From assembly GCF_031432975.1 (NCBI RefSeq), contig NZ_CP133838.1:992001-1056000 (forward strand): DNA of 64,000 bases, given 5' to 3'. The notes beneath the pieces were generated by a model. It was given only the letters and a program-made list of their open reading frames with translations. It was not told the origin of the DNA and made no database searches. Every line of letters starts with the position of its first letter. The first letter of the stretch is position 1. Shown in pieces: positions 28,382 to 39,979 of the stretch. The translations under genes and the position numbers were made by a program. Source of the DNA: Buttiauxella selenatireducens. GTDB taxonomy: Bacteria > Pseudomonadota > Gammaproteobacteria > Enterobacterales > Enterobacteriaceae.

Positions 28382-29374
28382 TTACTTCGTAGCTAACGCT
28401 TCATTCACCCAGCCGTCAAACTCAGCCTGGTGCGCTTTAATCCAGCCATCAACGTGACCCTGAATATCCGCTTCTGACGCTTTACCATTGTGCATCATCG
28501 CATTCTCCGCGTTGATATCCGCCAGTGGCAGTTTCATCAAGCTAAACAGTTTCGCCGCCTGCGGGTTTTTCTCGGCCCAGGCTTTGTTGGCAACGATATG
28601 CATGGTGTTCACAGGGAAGCCATAATTGGCACCATTTGGCAGTTTGGTATCCACCTCTTTTTGTTTACCAGGCATAGAAGAGAACGGCACTTGCAGCCAC
28701 ACCACATCTTTACCCGGAACCATCACATCACTCACCCAATAAGGGGTCCAGGTGTAGTACAGGATTGGCTTGCTTTGTTTGTAGCGGGCAATCGTGTCGG
28801 CAATCAGTGCTGAATAGTTGCCCTGATTATGTTCCACGGTATTGGTCAGGCCGTAAGCACCAATCTGGTGATTGATAACCGCTTCGCAACCCCAGCCAGG
28901 CGTACACCCGGTTAAATCCGCTTTACCGTCGCCGTTGGTATCAAACAGCTTGGCGATCTTCGGATCTTTTAGCTGCGCGATATTGGTAATTTTGTATTGC
29001 TCAGCCGTTTTTTTATCAATCAGATAACCCTGCGCGGCACCCTGAACGTAGGTGCCTTCACGGTAGAATTTCTTGTCACCGCCTGCGGCTTCAAACATAT
29101 CGTCATGCAGCGGCTTCCAGTTGGTGGCGATAAACGTGGTATCGCCTGCGGCCATGGAGGTGTACGCCACGTTGTAATCCACTTCACTAGGTTTGCTAAC
29201 GGTATAACCCAGTTTCTCCAGGCCACGGCTCACCAGTAAAGTCTGGAATGATTCTTCTGAGATGGTGCTTTGTGCAGGCTGAACCGTAATACCTTTACCC
29301 GGCAAATCGGCGGCAAAAGCGCTGGTGGTTACGAGGGTGGCAAGGGCTGTAGCGATAATCGTCGTGTGTCGCAT
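28382..29374 (-). CDS. proX: Glycine betaine/proline betaine-binding protein ProX
   Basis: ProX is the periplasmic receptor of the ProU osmoprotectant importer. A Sec signal ends near [11 protein letters not shown] (about residue 21). The length is 330 residues as in E. coli. The betaine cage Trp residues lie in [24 protein letters not shown] (which also has the Cys pair) and [16 protein letters not shown]. It is the last gene of proVWX, 57 bp after proW. Confidence 0.97.
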   Translation of the reverse strand: MRHTTIIATALATLVTTSAFAADLPGKGITVQPAQSTISEESFQTLLVSRGLEKLGYTVSKPSEVDYNVAYTSMAAGDTTFIATNWKPLHDDMFEAAGGDKKFYREGTYVQGAAQGYLIDKKTAEQYKITNIAQLKDPKIAKLFDTNGDGKADLTGCTPGWGCEAVINHQIGAYGLTNTVEHNQGNYSALIADTIARYKQSKPILYYTWTPYWVSDVMVPGKDVVWLQVPFSSMPGKQKEVDTKLPNGANYGFPVNTMHIVANKAWAEKNPQAAKLFSLMKLPLADINAENAMMHNGKASEADIQGHVDGWIKAHQAEFDGWVNEALATK

Positions 29375-29431
29375 CGTTATTCCTTTTTAATGGTGATGGG
29401 GCGTGCGGCGGCACGAATGCCGCCAGCATGC

Positions 29432-30511
29432 TTATTTGATGAAGGGACGGGTCAAAAGACCAATTGGGCCGGTGTTGTACCAGCGGCGATTGCCACGGCT
29501 GCGCGAATCGCGGCCAATGGACTGAGTTAAGCGGTCGAGAATAATCGCCAGGATAACGATCCCGACGCCGCCGACGGTCGCAAGACCCATATCGAGGCGG
29601 CCAATACCACGCAGTACCATCTGTCCAAGACCGCCGACGGCAATCATAGACGCGATAACAACCATTGAAAGCGCCAGCATCAACGTCTGGTTTACGCCCG
29701 CCATAATGGTTGGCATCGCCAGCGGCAACTGAACTTTAAACAGCATCTGGCGCGGGCTTGCGCCAAACGAACGTGACGCTTCAATCAAATCTTCCGGGAC
29801 CTGCTTAATCCCCAGAATCGTCAGACGCACAATCGGTGGCAGAGCAAAAATAATCGTCACGACAACACCCGGTACGTTACCGATACCGAACAGCATCACG
29901 ATCGGCACCAGATAAACAAACGCCGGAGTGGTCTGCATTGCATCTAACAGCGGACGAATGATCTTCGCGGCACGCTCGCTTCTGGCAAGCCATATACCGA
30001 GCGGCAAACCAATAATCATGCAAAACAGCAGAGCAGTCAGAACTAACGCCAGCGTCACCATCGCCTGCGACCACGCGCCAATCGCGCCAATGGCAATCAA
30101 CGAAACTAACGTCGCAATCCCCATTCCCAGGCTGGACATCTGCCATGCAATTAACGCAAACAGGATGATCGCCACAGGCGCAGGCATCCCCAGCAAAAAG
30201 TGCTGGAAGCCACTGAGGATGTAGTCCACCGGCACACGAATCCCCTGGAACACCGGGCGGAAGTGAGTCACCACCCAGTCGATACCGTGTGTCACCCAGC
30301 TATCGAGTGGGATCAGTGTCTTATGAAACGGATCCAGAATATTGAAATGCTCTGGAGCAGGTGCCGGGGCTGCATTCAGCCAATCTGCACTACTGCTTGC
30401 AGCCGGTGTGGACGCAGCCTGGCTACCCCACGCATCGGCGGTTGCTGCGGCTTGATTTGTTGTTGCGTCGGCAGTCGCACTGCCGGTATCCCACGGATTT
30501 GATGCACTCAT
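29432..30511 (-). CDS. proW: Glycine betaine/proline betaine ABC transporter permease ProW
   Basis: ProW is the inner-membrane channel of ProU. The 359 residues (354 in E. coli) begin with a long Ala/Ser/Thr-rich N-terminal region (about 1-95), a feature of enterobacterial ProW, followed by helices and the ABC permease EAA loop [26 protein letters not shown] (about 240-265). Its start overlaps the proV stop by ATGA. Confidence 0.96.
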   Translation of the reverse strand: MSASNPWDTGSATADATTNQAAATADAWGSQAASTPAASSSADWLNAAPAPAPEHFNILDPFHKTLIPLDSWVTHGIDWVVTHFRPVFQGIRVPVDYILSGFQHFLLGMPAPVAIILFALIAWQMSSLGMGIATLVSLIAIGAIGAWSQAMVTLALVLTALLFCMIIGLPLGIWLARSERAAKIIRPLLDAMQTTPAFVYLVPIVMLFGIGNVPGVVVTIIFALPPIVRLTILGIKQVPEDLIEASRSFGASPRQMLFKVQLPLAMPTIMAGVNQTLMLALSMVVIASMIAVGGLGQMVLRGIGRLDMGLATVGGVGIVILAIILDRLTQSIGRDSRSRGNRRWYNTGPIGLLTRPFIK

Positions 30512-31707
30512 TGACTTACCCCCTCACGATCTAACGCCTGCAGCAGAACCCCTTTCGAGATAATGCCCACGTACTGACTCTCTTCCCCAACAACCGGAAC
30601 CGCACACGGTGCCTGGCCTACATGGGTGAGAAGATCGCTCAGTGACGTATCAGCGGAAACGGCCGCTGGAGATTCGAGGTAAGCATTGTCCAGACCCTGG
30701 CCCGTAGCGAGTGCGGCTTTCAGTGAATCAGTCGAGACAATCCCGAGAAATTTCTGCCCACGTTCAATGACATAACCGAATTCACGGTCTTCATCTTGCA
30801 GCAGTTTGAGTGCCGAGCGTGGGCCAAAACCGGCGGTTTTGCGCAGTAGGCCAGCCGGGTTACGACGGGCAATATCTTTCGCGCTAAACACCTGGCTAAT
30901 ATCCACACCGCGGAAGAAGGTGCGCACATAATCATTCGCCGGATTATTTAAAATTTCATCCGGTGTACCGACTTGCACAACTTCACCACCTTGCATAATG
31001 GCAATACGGTCGCCAATACGCATTGCTTCATCCAAATCGTGGGAAATAAATACAATGGTACGTTGATGTTTCGCCTGCAATTTAATTAACTCATCCTGCA
31101 TCTCAGTACGAATTAATGGATCGAGGGCAGAGAAGGCTTCATCCATCAATAATATATCTGGATTAATTGCCAAAGCACGGGCCAAACCAACACGCTGACG
31201 CATACCGCCGGAAAGCTCATCGGGATAAGCGTGGGCATAATTTTCAAGCCCAACCTGACGCAATGCATCAAGCGCTTTTTCCTGACGTTCTTTTAATGCA
31301 ATTCCGGCTAATTCCATACCAAAAGCGGTATTATTTAACACCGTCATATGTGGCATCAGAGCAAAGGACTGGAATACCATGGAGATCTTATTTTTGCGTA
31401 CTTCACGGAGTTCCGCGTCTGATATTTTGGCGATGTCAACGCCATCAATCAGTACCTGTCCACGGGTTGGTTCAATCAGGCGATTGAGAAGGCGAACCAT
31501 GGTGGATTTACCAGAACCTGATAACCCCATGATGACAAAAATCTCGCCTTCTTCAATTGCCAGACTGGCGTCTTTCACGCCAAGCGACAGCCCTGTTTTC
31601 TCCAGTAATTCAGCTTTTGAAATGCCCTTTTCGATATATTTGAATGCGCGCTGTGGATGCTCACCAAATACCTTATATAAATTCTTCACTTCAAGTTTAA
31701 TTGCCAT
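30508..31707 (-). CDS. proV: Glycine betaine/proline betaine ABC transporter ATPase ProV
   Basis: ProV drives ProU. The 399 residues have Walker [10 protein letters not shown] (about 61-69), signature [15 protein letters not shown], Walker [14 protein letters not shown], and the switch His in FISHD. Two C-terminal CBS domains (about 280-395) serve as osmosensing elements in this family. It is the first gene of proVWX and is preceded by the conserved proU promoter. Confidence 0.97.
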   Translation of the reverse strand: MAIKLEVKNLYKVFGEHPQRAFKYIEKGISKAELLEKTGLSLGVKDASLAIEEGEIFVIMGLSGSGKSTMVRLLNRLIEPTRGQVLIDGVDIAKISDAELREVRKNKISMVFQSFALMPHMTVLNNTAFGMELAGIALKERQEKALDALRQVGLENYAHAYPDELSGGMRQRVGLARALAINPDILLMDEAFSALDPLIRTEMQDELIKLQAKHQRTIVFISHDLDEAMRIGDRIAIMQGGEVVQVGTPDEILNNPANDYVRTFFRGVDISQVFSAKDIARRNPAGLLRKTAGFGPRSALKLLQDEDREFGYVIERGQKFLGIVSTDSLKAALATGQGLDNAYLESPAAVSADTSLSDLLTHVGQAPCAVPVVGEESQYVGIISKGVLLQALDREGVSQ

Positions 31708-31773
31708 GCAATAAAGTTATTCCTGTATTTATATATTTATACACAATTCCTGATGGAAATATTCACTGCATAT

Positions 31774-31801
31774 ACCCTAACATACTCAGAATCTGAGACA
31801 A
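31774..31801 (-). promoter_or_regulatory. proU P2-type sigma-70 promoter
   Basis: Minus strand: -35 TTGTCT (31796-31801) and -10 TAGGGT (31774-31779), 16 bp apart, inside TCAGATTCTGAGTATGT context as in E. coli proV P2 (TTGCCT/TAGGGT). This is the osmotically induced promoter. The downstream element used by H-NS lies within proV in E. coli. The remaining 31802-32026 stretch, between proV and the nrdF stop, holds no gene that I can support. Confidence 0.8.
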
Positions 31802-32026
31802 CCCTCCATTTCCGATATATCCAATATCCGTGACAGCGATGTGGCCGACATTTCCCATGAGTAAAGGGCTGAGAGCAATTCAGAGAAAGATGATATTTTT
31901 TGTAACGAGGAGGGTAATTAGCCTGAATGGGGTGATATTCAGGCTAAAATGTAAGGTTTTATTTTGTATTGTTGATAGGAAATATCTCAGTCAAAAATAT
32001 ACAAAATATCTCTGGCATTTTCTCGA

Positions 32027-32998
<972 letters not shown>

Positions 32999-35146
32999 TT
33001 ATAAAGCGCAGGAAACGCAGCCCTGAACTTCGGTGCCTTCCAGCGCCATCTGGCGCAAGCGAATGTAATAGAGCGTTTTAATGCCTTTCTTCCAGGCGTA
33101 AATCTGCGCTTTGTTAATATCGCGAGTCGTTGCGGTATCGCGGAAAAAGAGTGTCAGCGACAGCCCTTGATCGACATGACGTGTGGCTTGCGCGTAAGTG
33201 TCGATGATTTTTTCTGGGCCAATGTCGTAGGCGTCCTGGTAAAACTCCAGATTGTCGTTGGTCATAAACGGAGCCGGATAATAAACGCGCCCGGTTTTTC
33301 CCTCTTTGCGGATCTCAATGCGCGAGACGATAGGGTGAATACTCGACGTCGCGTGATTGATATAAGAAATCGATCCGGTCGGCGGAATGGCCTGCAAATT
33401 TTGGTTATACAGACCGAACTCCATGACATCGTCGCGCAACTGCTGCCACTGCTCGCGTGTTGGAATATCGATACCCGCACTGGCGAATAACTCGCGCACT
33501 TTTTGGGTTTTCGGCTGCCAGCTTTCTTGCAGATATTGGCGGAAGTACTCACCGTTCGCGTAACGTGATTGTTCAAAACCGGCAAAGCGCTGTTTGCGTT
33601 CCCGCGCCAGCAAATTTGATGCACGTATGGCGTGCCAGGTGACGGTGTAAAAATAGAAATTAGTGAAATCCAGCCCTTCAGCAGAGCCATAAGCAATACC
33701 TTCGCGTGCCAGATAACCGTGTAGATTCATCTGCCCGAGGCCAATGGCGTGCGAAGCGGAATTTCCGGCCTCAATAGAAGGCACTGAGCGAATATGGCTC
33801 ATATCGGAAACCGCCGTCAGCCCACGGATCGCCGTCTCTATGGTCTGGCCAAAATCAGGCGAATCCATGGTGTGGGCGATATTTAGCGAGCCGAGATTAC
33901 AGGAGATATCTTTGCCAACCTGCGCATAATCGAGGTTTTCGTCATACGTCGAAGCGCTATTCACCTGCAAAATTTCTGAGCACAGATTGCTCATATTAAT
34001 GCGCCCGGCAATCGGGTTTGCGCGGTTGACCGTATCTTCAAACATGATGTACGGATAACCGGACTCAAACTGGATTTCCGCCAGTGTCTGGAAGAAATCG
34101 CGCGCGTTAATAAAGGTCTTACGGATGCGTTCGTCTGCCAACATTTCCTGATACAAATCGCTGACTGCAATATCGCCAAACGGCTTCCCATAAATACGCT
34201 CGACATCGTAAGGCGAGAAGAGCGCCATCGGATGATTATCTTTTGCCAGCTGGAAAGTGATATCCGGGATCACCACGCCCAGCGAGAGCGACTTAATGCG
34301 GATTTTCTCGTCAGCATTTTCACGCTTGGTATCGAGAAAACGTAAAATATCGGGATGGTGCGCGTGCAGATACACGGCCCCGGCGCCCTGACGCGCACCG
34401 AGCTGGTTGGCGTAAGAAAACGCATCTTCCAGCATTTTCATCACCGGGATCACGCCGGATGACTGGTTTTCGATACGTTTAATCGGTGCACCGACTTCTC
34501 GCAAATTCGAGAGCAAGAAAGCCACGCCGCCACCGCGTTTCGAGAGCTGAAGTGCCGAGTTCACCGCGCGGCCAATCGATTCCATATTGTCTTCGATTCG
34601 CAGCAAGAAGCAGGAAACGAATTCGCCGCGCTGCATCTTTCCGCAGTTCAAAAAAGTCGGCGTTGCAGGCTGGAAACGACCACTGAGCATCTCATCCATC
34701 AGGCGATTTGCCAGATTCTCGTCACCTTGTGCAAGGGTAAGCGCCACCATGCAAACTCGGTCCGGGAAGTGTTCCAGATATTCTTTGCCGTCATAAGATT
34801 TCAGCGTGTAGCTGGTGTAATACTTCCACGCGCCGAGAAATGTCTGGAACTGGAAACCGCTGTTGTGGGCTTTTTCAAATAGCGCTGTGACAAAACGGCT
34901 TTCGTAACGTTGCAGCACGGCGTTGTCGTAATAACCTTCTGCCACCAACCACTCGAGGCGAGCCTGCTGATGGGGAAAGTGGCGCGAACGGGGCAGCACA
35001 TGCTGTTTATGGAAGTGTTCTATTGCCAGTTTGTCTTTCTCAAACTGGATCCGCCCTTCGGAATCATAGAGATTCAACATGGCGTTGAGCGCGTGAAAAT
35101 CCGCGCTTTCCGTCGCCATTACGCTGATAGCTTCTGTCGTTGCCAA
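32999..35146 (-). CDS. nrdE: Class Ib ribonucleotide reductase large subunit NrdE
   Basis: NrdE reduces ribonucleoside diphosphates to deoxyribonucleotides. The 715 residues carry the active-site region [12 protein letters not shown] and [11 protein letters not shown] (radical-transfer and substrate Cys), and end in [10 protein letters not shown], the C-terminal redox Cys pair served by NrdH. It lacks the N-terminal ATP cone of class Ia, as expected. The start overlaps nrdI by 28 bases. Confidence 0.97.
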   Translation of the reverse strand: MATTEAISVMATESADFHALNAMLNLYDSEGRIQFEKDKLAIEHFHKQHVLPRSRHFPHQQARLEWLVAEGYYDNAVLQRYESRFVTALFEKAHNSGFQFQTFLGAWKYYTSYTLKSYDGKEYLEHFPDRVCMVALTLAQGDENLANRLMDEMLSGRFQPATPTFLNCGKMQRGEFVSCFLLRIEDNMESIGRAVNSALQLSKRGGGVAFLLSNLREVGAPIKRIENQSSGVIPVMKMLEDAFSYANQLGARQGAGAVYLHAHHPDILRFLDTKRENADEKIRIKSLSLGVVIPDITFQLAKDNHPMALFSPYDVERIYGKPFGDIAVSDLYQEMLADERIRKTFINARDFFQTLAEIQFESGYPYIMFEDTVNRANPIAGRINMSNLCSEILQVNSASTYDENLDYAQVGKDISCNLGSLNIAHTMDSPDFGQTIETAIRGLTAVSDMSHIRSVPSIEAGNSASHAIGLGQMNLHGYLAREGIAYGSAEGLDFTNFYFYTVTWHAIRASNLLARERKQRFAGFEQSRYANGEYFRQYLQESWQPKTQKVRELFASAGIDIPTREQWQQLRDDVMEFGLYNQNLQAIPPTGSISYINHATSSIHPIVSRIEIRKEGKTGRVYYPAPFMTNDNLEFYQDAYDIGPEKIIDTYAQATRHVDQGLSLTLFFRDTATTRDINKAQIYAWKKGIKTLYYIRLRQMALEGTEVQGCVSCAL

Positions 35147-35529
35147 AATTCTTTGACTCCCTTACGCACGTTTTCGATGTCCTGCTCGGTGCCCAATAGC
35201 TCAAAACGATAGAGATACGGCACCTGGCATTTTTGGGCTATCACGTCGCCCGCCCGGCAAAAACCTTCGCCAAAGTTACGATTTCCGCTGGCGATAACGC
35301 CCCGCAGTAATGCACGGTTGGTCGCATTATTTAAAAATCGAATCACCTGGGCGGGCACTGAACCTGCAATTCCGCCACCGCCGTAGCTCGGCACTACCAA
35401 AATGTAGGGTTCCGTAACGATCAGCCGCTGTCTTAGCTCCAGCGGGATACGCAGCGCGGGCAGTCCCAGGCGCTCAACAAAGCGCAGGGTATTTTCCGAG
35501 GTGCTCGAGAAGTAGACGAGATGACTCAT
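35119..35529 (-). CDS. nrdI: Flavodoxin-like NrdI
   Basis: NrdI supplies the superoxide/hydroperoxide oxidant needed to build the Mn(III)2-tyrosyl radical of NrdF. The 136 residues include the FMN phosphate loop YFSSTSENT (about 6-14) and the [16 protein letters not shown] segment (about 48-63) near the isoalloxazine ring. Its 5' end overlaps nrdH by ATGA and its 3' end runs 28 bases into nrdE. Confidence 0.96.
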   Translation of the reverse strand: MSHLVYFSSTSENTLRFVERLGLPALRIPLELRQRLIVTEPYILVVPSYGGGGIAGSVPAQVIRFLNNATNRALLRGVIASGNRNFGEGFCRAGDVIAQKCQVPYLYRFELLGTEQDIENVRKGVKEFWQRQKLSA

Positions 35530-35762
35530 GCGCTGACTCGAGCGCGCAGGCGGTTGATCATGTCCGGGCGAAACCCGCTCCAGCTTTCCTGATCGGTAAT
35601 GACGACCGGCAACTGGCGATAACCTTGAGCGCGCAAATCGTCCGCTGCTTCTGGGGTTAAATCGAGATTAACCAGCTCAAAAGTGAATCCACGACTTTCG
35701 ATTGCGCGTTTGGTGGCGTGGCATTGGACACAGTCATTTCGAGTGTATATGGTAATGCGCAT
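35526..35762 (-). CDS. nrdH: Glutaredoxin-like NrdH
   Basis: NrdH is the electron donor for NrdEF, a glutaredoxin-shaped protein reduced by thioredoxin reductase. The 78 residues show the redox motif CVQC at 11-14 and the [11 protein letters not shown] end that distinguishes NrdH. It is the first gene of nrdHIEF. In E. coli the operon is controlled by NrdR and Fur. Confidence 0.96.
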   Translation of the reverse strand: MRITIYTRNDCVQCHATKRAIESRGFTFELVNLDLTPEAADDLRAQGYRQLPVVITDQESWSGFRPDMINRLRARVSA

Positions 35763-35822
35763 GATTCTTATTCTCTTTGTGGTTGAGAATATGAATACTA
35801 GATGTGGGAATGAAAATTATCA

Positions 35823-35839
35823 ACCATACAAGATATGGT
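35823..35839 (-). promoter_or_regulatory. Inverted repeat upstream of nrdH, possible NrdR box
   Basis: On the minus strand ACCATATCTTGTATGGT has ACCATA/TATGGT arms around TCTTG, about 60 bp before nrdH. It resembles an NrdR box (consensus ACACWATATWTWGTGT type) only loosely, and no second box at the typical 31-32-bp distance was found. Confidence 0.3.
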
Positions 35840-35857
35840 ATTTTGGCGAGGGGTGTT

Positions 35858-35986
35858 TTACTCCTTCTCCTGGGGGAGAAGGTTGGGATGAGGGCTAATT
35901 GTAGCGAAACAACCCTCACCCTAACCCTCTCCCAGAGGGAGAGGGAACTGTCGGTTTTCTCCTTCTCCCTCTGGGAGAGGGGGCAA
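35858..35986. repeat. GAGAGGG-type palindromic repeats, cluster 3
   Basis: Units CCTTCTCCTGGGGGAGAAGG, CCCTCACCCTAACCCTCTCC and CTCCCTCTGGGAGAGGG, with one spacer GAACTGTCGGTTTTCTC that resembles the cluster 2 spacers. It fills the space between nrdH and the AhpD-like gene, about 95 bp upstream of nrdH. Confidence 0.75.
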
Positions 35987-35996
35987 CACGACCAAA

Positions 35997-36428
35997 CTAC
36001 ATACGCATACTGATCGCCAGACGATTAAACGCGTTCATCAGGCTGGCGGTAAACGTCAAATCGCTAATTTCCTGGGCGGTAAAGAATTGCAGCAACGGTT
36101 GGTACACCGCATCTTCGGCGCCACCTTCGGTAATGAGTGTGACGGCTTCAGCCCAGGCGAGTGCTGCGCGCTCTTTGTCGCTGAAGTGATGACTCACTTT
36201 CCAGCCCGCGAGTGCATCCAGTTTGGTCTGGTCAACGCCATCTTTGCGTAAGGCTTTTGAGTGCATTTCCAGGCAATAGGCGCAGCCGTTAATTTGCGAG
36301 ACACGCAGGAAAACCAGTTCAATCATGGTTGAACCCAGTGAGCTGGATTCCAGGCCTTTCAGCGCCTGAAGCATTGGCTTAAATACTGCTGGGGAAAGGT
36401 CAAAGTAGGGCTGGCGTAATTCGATCAT
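35997..36428 (-). CDS. Carboxymuconolactone decarboxylase / AhpD-like peroxidase family protein
   Basis: The 143-residue product (start at 36428, MIELRQPYFDLSP, with GAGGAAC upstream) has the AhpD-like core: CAYCLEMHSKALRK holds a C-x-x-C-x3-H redox motif (about residues 47-54). Such proteins are alkylhydroperoxidase-like reductases or decarboxylases, and the redox motif favours the former. The gene is divergent from a MocR-type regulator 90 bp away, which probably controls it. A longer frame to 36467 is open, but its extra Met contains the ribosome-binding site. Confidence 0.82.
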   Translation of the reverse strand: MIELRQPYFDLSPAVFKPMLQALKGLESSSLGSTMIELVFLRVSQINGCAYCLEMHSKALRKDGVDQTKLDALAGWKVSHHFSDKERAALAWAEAVTLITEGGAEDAVYQPLLQFFTAQEISDLTFTASLMNAFNRLAISMRM

Positions 36429-36518
36429 GGTGTTGTTCCTCATGTTGGTGTGCGGACAATTTAGCACTATGATGGACTACTAAAGAGAGCCATAAATTAA
36501 CTTAAAAAGCAGGCCATA

Positions 36519-37892
36519 ATGGCAAAGTCGAATGAACTCGTGGTCAGTGCTCACCACGCTATCCCGCGTTATCAACAAATCGCCAGGCAACTCAAACAGG
36601 CAATCAGTGACGGTGAGCTGGTGGCCGGGAGCCGTTTGCCATCAAGCCGCACCATGGCGCTGGAACTCGGTGTGGCACGGGCGACAGTGGAAAACGCCTA
36701 TGGAGAACTGGTGGCACAAGGCTGGCTGGAAAGACGCGGCCAGGCTGGAACGTTTGTCAGTCCTTCCGTCACATCGGGGGCCAATAACGTGGCGAATGCA
36801 TTGAGCCAACCACAAGGTGCGCCGCGTCCGTTTCAAATGGGGTTGCCCGCCCTTGATGCTTTTCCGCGAGGGTTGTGGGCGCGAGTTATGGGACGGCGTC
36901 TCCGTCTGCAAACCCGCTATGACCTGGTCATGCCCGAAGCTAACGGCGAATCGACACTGCGCCAGGCCATTGCCGACTATTTACGTTTTTCGCGCAGTAT
37001 TGACTGCCAGCCGGAGCAGATATTTATCACCGCCGGTTTTCAGGCTGCGATGCGGCTGGTGGTGCATACGCTGGCAAAACCAGGGGATGGAATATGGCTG
37101 GAAGATCCCGGCTACCGCTATGTGCGTCCGGTTTTCGACGAAGCAGGAATGGCGTTGCATCCCGTCCCCGTCGATGGCGAAGGGATGCAAATTGAATACG
37201 GGATAGAGCATTTTCCTGACGCTCGTTTTGCGCTACTTACGCCCGCGCACCAAAGCCCGCTTGGCGTGGCGTTGTCGCTAACACGCCGCCATCAACTACT
37301 CGACTGGGCGGCGGCCAACCAAAGCTGGGTGATTGAAGACGATTACGACAGCGAGTTTCGCTACCACGGGAAACCCTTACCCCCGATAAAAAGCCTCGAT
37401 GGCCCGCAGCGAGTGATCTACGCCGGAACATTCAGCAAATCACTGTTTCCGGCACTGCGCGTCGCCTGGTTGGTGGTGCCGCAACAGCTGGTCGAGGCAT
37501 TCTCACGGCATACGCATTTCTTACCTTGCACCGCCCCGTTACTGATTCAGCAAACCATTGCCGATTTTCTTCGCGAGGGCCACTTTTGGCGGCATTTGAA
37601 AAAAATGCGTTTGTGCTACAGCGAGCGACGCGTATGGCTGGAACAGGCACTGCGAGAGCAAGGGTTCGATGTCGTGCCGCAAGCCGGAGGCATTCAACTG
37701 GTGATGCGTGTCCGTGGCGATGAGCGCGAATGGGTGGCTAAAGCTCGCGAAGTGGGGCTGGCGGTGCAGGCATTAAGTGACTGGCGAATGGTGTCAAAAG
37801 GGGAAGGGGGGATTTTGATGAGTTTTACTAATCTGACTTCGCCGTCACTTGCGCGACAGGCCGCAAAGCAATTGCGTGAGGCGATCAGCTGA
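36519..37892 (+). CDS. MocR/PdxR-type GntR regulator with aminotransferase domain
   Basis: The 457-residue protein has an N-terminal GntR winged helix (about 10-78; PRYQQIARQLKQAISDGEL, SRLPSSRTMALELGVARATVENAY) joined to a fold type I aminotransferase domain (about 115-455). The PLP Lys is in YAGTFSKSLFPALR and the Asp in WVIEDDYDSEFRY. Proteins of this type sense PLP or an amino compound. Its divergent arrangement with the AhpD-like gene suggests that gene as its target; the effector is unknown. Confidence 0.87.
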   Translation: MAKSNELVVSAHHAIPRYQQIARQLKQAISDGELVAGSRLPSSRTMALELGVARATVENAYGELVAQGWLERRGQAGTFVSPSVTSGANNVANALSQPQGAPRPFQMGLPALDAFPRGLWARVMGRRLRLQTRYDLVMPEANGESTLRQAIADYLRFSRSIDCQPEQIFITAGFQAAMRLVVHTLAKPGDGIWLEDPGYRYVRPVFDEAGMALHPVPVDGEGMQIEYGIEHFPDARFALLTPAHQSPLGVALSLTRRHQLLDWAAANQSWVIEDDYDSEFRYHGKPLPPIKSLDGPQRVIYAGTFSKSLFPALRVAWLVVPQQLVEAFSRHTHFLPCTAPLLIQQTIADFLREGHFWRHLKKMRLCYSERRVWLEQALREQGFDVVPQAGGIQLVMRVRGDEREWVAKAREVGLAVQALSDWRMVSKGEGGILMSFTNLTSPSLARQAAKQLREAIS

Positions 37893-37907
37893 GGACGGAA
37901 AATAAAA

Positions 37908-37929
37908 ACCCCGGAAAGGTTTCCGGGGT
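37908..37929 (-). terminator. ygaM terminator (bidirectional)
   Basis: ACCCCGGAA and TTCCGGGGT form the stem. On the minus strand it is followed by TTTTTATTTT, so it ends ygaM; on the plus strand it lies after the MocR-type gene. Confidence 0.88.
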
Positions 37930-37963
37930 CAGACGCATATTTATTATCACTACGCTTTTATGA

Positions 37964-38290
37964 CTAACGTCGGGACGCTAGTAAAGCCCCGATGAAGATA
38001 CCCACGGCGGCGCTAATACCTACGCTCTGCCAGGGTTTGTCGCGCACATAAGTATCAGCGCAACCGATCGCATCACAAGCGGCTTGTTTTACTCGGGTGC
38101 GACCCTGAAGGCGAGCACGCGTCTCTTTCAATAGAGATTCCGCTTTTTTGCGGGCGGCTTCCCCTTCTTCTTTAACATCGCTACCGAACGATTTGAGAAC
38201 CTCTTCCAGGGTGTCAGCCAGTTGGTTCACGTCACGGTTAATATCATCAACACCTTCGTCTACATCATTTCGATTTACGCGGTTAAACAT
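37964..38290 (-). CDS. ygaM: DUF883 membrane-anchored protein YgaM
   Basis: YgaM belongs to the ElaB/YqjD group, RpoS-dependent proteins tied to the inner membrane by a C-terminal helix; paralogues bind ribosomes. The 108 residues contain a charged helical body (about 10-75, DDINRDVNQLADTLEEVLKSF) and the C-terminal segment SVGISAAVGIFIGALLASRR. The E. coli length is 109. It is divergent from ygaC. Confidence 0.92.
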   Translation of the reverse strand: MFNRVNRNDVDEGVDDINRDVNQLADTLEEVLKSFGSDVKEEGEAARKKAESLLKETRARLQGRTRVKQAACDAIGCADTYVRDKPWQSVGISAAVGIFIGALLASRR

Positions 38291-38450
38291 TAGTTTCTCC
38301 CTTTTTGCGATGTACTACTCAGTGTAGACCATAATATTGAGTTATGAGGGCGTTCACTCTCTTTCGTGGTCTTTTTGGACTAATCTGAAAGCGTTGCTAA
38401 TGCTGGATATTGTAAGGTTGCGCTGCAATAAAAGATGATGAGGAAAAAAT

Positions 38451-38792
38451 ATGTATCTACGACCCGATGAGGTGGCCCGCGTCCTTGAAAAAGCCGGTTT
38501 TACCATGGATGTTGTCACACCCAAAACGTACGGATATCGCCGTGGCGAAAATTACGTGTATGTCAATCGTGAAGCGCGTATGGGACGAACTGCGCTTATC
38601 ATTCACCCGACGCTAAAAGAACGAAGCCAAACCCTGGCAGAACCAGCGACGGACGTTAAAACTTGCGATCATTACCAACAATTTCCACTCTACCTGGCAG
38701 GCGTTACTCATCAGCATTACGGTATTCCGCACGGCTTTAGTTCACGCATTGCGCTGGAGCGTTATTTGTCTGGTTTGTTTGGCGAGCATTAA
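38451..38792 (+). CDS. ygaC: DUF2002 protein YgaC
   Basis: A soluble 113-residue protein of unknown role, almost identical to E. coli YgaC (114). Visible blocks are [46 protein letters not shown] and [23 protein letters not shown]. In E. coli it is in the Fur regulon; no clear Fur box could be read here. It converges with alaE. Confidence 0.92.
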   Translation: MYLRPDEVARVLEKAGFTMDVVTPKTYGYRRGENYVYVNREARMGRTALIIHPTLKERSQTLAEPATDVKTCDHYQQFPLYLAGVTHQHYGIPHGFSSRIALERYLSGLFGEH

Positions 38793-38846
38793 TCGAAACC
38801 GGCGTTGTTGCACGTCATGGCGCAACGCTAACCCCCTTGAGCGTGC

Positions 38847-39302
38847 TCAAACCCCAGCTTTTGCATTCCGGTAACCGCTGATACGGAACAGACGGCGGCA
38901 ATAATCCAGAAAATAGCCATACGCTGCACCCATAAGCATCGACACAATAATGTTCGAGCTCACCGCAGCCGCTATCTGGTTCCAGTCAGCGCCGACCGAC
39001 CACAAAATGACAACGTAAACCGGTGACTGGAAAGTCACGTAAGCCAGCACGTCTGCAAGATTTTTTGCCCAGTTAGACTGGCTGTAGCGTTTAGTGAAAC
39101 GCATAAACGCGTCGCGATAAAAACCGTAGGGCCAGGCAATCAATATATTGACGGGAATGGCAACCAGACGTGAAGAGAGTGACTGCTCAAAGCTCATTCC
39201 GGAGAGGAAAATCTCTATCATCATGTTTACAGCCGAGCAATACACCACCATTGCAAAAGTATCCGCAACTGCATGGCGCAAGCGTGACTCAGGAGAAAAC
39301 AT
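38847..39302 (-). CDS. alaE: L-alanine exporter AlaE
   Basis: AlaE exports L-alanine and alanine dipeptides. The 151 residues (149 in E. coli) have four hydrophobic segments, including [19 protein letters not shown] (about 46-64) and [26 protein letters not shown] (about 113-138). The sequence is close to E. coli AlaE. In E. coli stpA lies next to it; here the neighbouring DNA has no H-NS-like gene. The 335 bp upstream (39303-39637) are AT-rich without a gene but hold a large inverted repeat. Confidence 0.94.
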   Translation of the reverse strand: MFSPESRLRHAVADTFAMVVYCSAVNMMIEIFLSGMSFEQSLSSRLVAIPVNILIAWPYGFYRDAFMRFTKRYSQSNWAKNLADVLAYVTFQSPVYVVILWSVGADWNQIAAAVSSNIIVSMLMGAAYGYFLDYCRRLFRISGYRNAKAGV

Positions 39303-39587
39303 TATTCCGACTCCATATGAAAATTAGAGAGATGCACTACCCGCAAGCGCTAATGGCAGTGCTAACAAATGGTTTAATTTTGTTCAACTAGATTATATCG
39401 CTGCTTGTAATTGGACAATTAGTGATAAATTTTTATTTACCGCCATTTTGTCAATAAAATCCGCTAAATGGGACAGAACAGGCAGAGTTTCCTGATTTTG
39501 TCGTTTAGCTATTAATTTTCAGTTGTAAATCATATGGTTATATTTTCACCGGCTGCCGCTGTTTTTTGGGCTATCCAGCACCTGATT

Positions 39588-39617
39588 TTTCGTTATATAA
39601 TTATTTATATAACGAAA
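39588..39617. promoter_or_regulatory. Perfect 13-bp inverted repeat upstream of the yghW homologue
   Basis: TTTCGTTATATAA (39588-39600) and TTATATAACGAAA (39605-39617) are perfect inverted repeats with a TTAT spacer, 20 bp before the GTG start. It could be an operator for a dimeric repressor or an AU-rich hairpin near the ribosome-binding site. No T run follows, so it is not a terminator. Confidence 0.65.
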
Positions 39618-39637
39618 GGGCGGACGGGAGCATTCAA

Positions 39638-39925
39638 GTGGATAACCATTTTGGTAAGGGATTGATGGCAGGGCTAAAAGCCCGTGAAGCTGACAGTGTC
39701 ACCAGGGTGACTCGCTTCTGTTCGGACTATAAACGTGGTTTTGTTCTGGGGTTTAGCCATCGCATCTCGGAACAAACCGGTGACCGCCAACGTGCTGCAT
39801 GGGAAGCAGGCGTTTTGACGCGTCGCTACAACCTCGATAAAGAGTTGGTCGCCGATTTTTTCAAAGAAGTGAATGCTGACACCGCAGTGAAATGTTTTTT
39901 TGCCGGATATGAAAGAGGGTACTGA
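39638..39925 (+). CDS. DUF2623 protein, YghW homologue
   Basis: The GTG at 39638 ([16 protein letters not shown]) with GGGAG seven bases upstream gives 95 residues, the length of E. coli YghW. Conserved blocks include [35 protein letters not shown] (about 32-66) and [11 protein letters not shown] at the end. The function of the family is not known. The frame is open to a TTG at 39566, but that would put the inverted repeat in the coding region. In E. coli yghW is elsewhere, so the location is unusual. Confidence 0.82.
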   Translation: MDNHFGKGLMAGLKAREADSVTRVTRFCSDYKRGFVLGFSHRISEQTGDRQRAAWEAGVLTRRYNLDKELVADFFKEVNADTAVKCFFAGYERGY

Positions 39926-39938
39926 TTGAACGTGTCAG

Positions 39939-39970
39939 TTTCAGGCGGGGAAGAGGTCGCCCGCCTGAAA
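39939..39970. terminator. Shared terminator between convergent small genes
   Basis: TTTCAGGCGGG (39939-39949) pairs with CCCGCCTGAAA (39960-39970) over a 10-base loop; A and T runs on the two sides allow use from both strands. Confidence 0.8.
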
Positions 39971-39979
39971 ATCACATCA

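Noticed and set aside
35763-35822. Fur box upstream of nrdH
   Set aside because: The AT-rich stretches (for example GATAATTTTCAT on the minus strand) match the Fur consensus too poorly to call.
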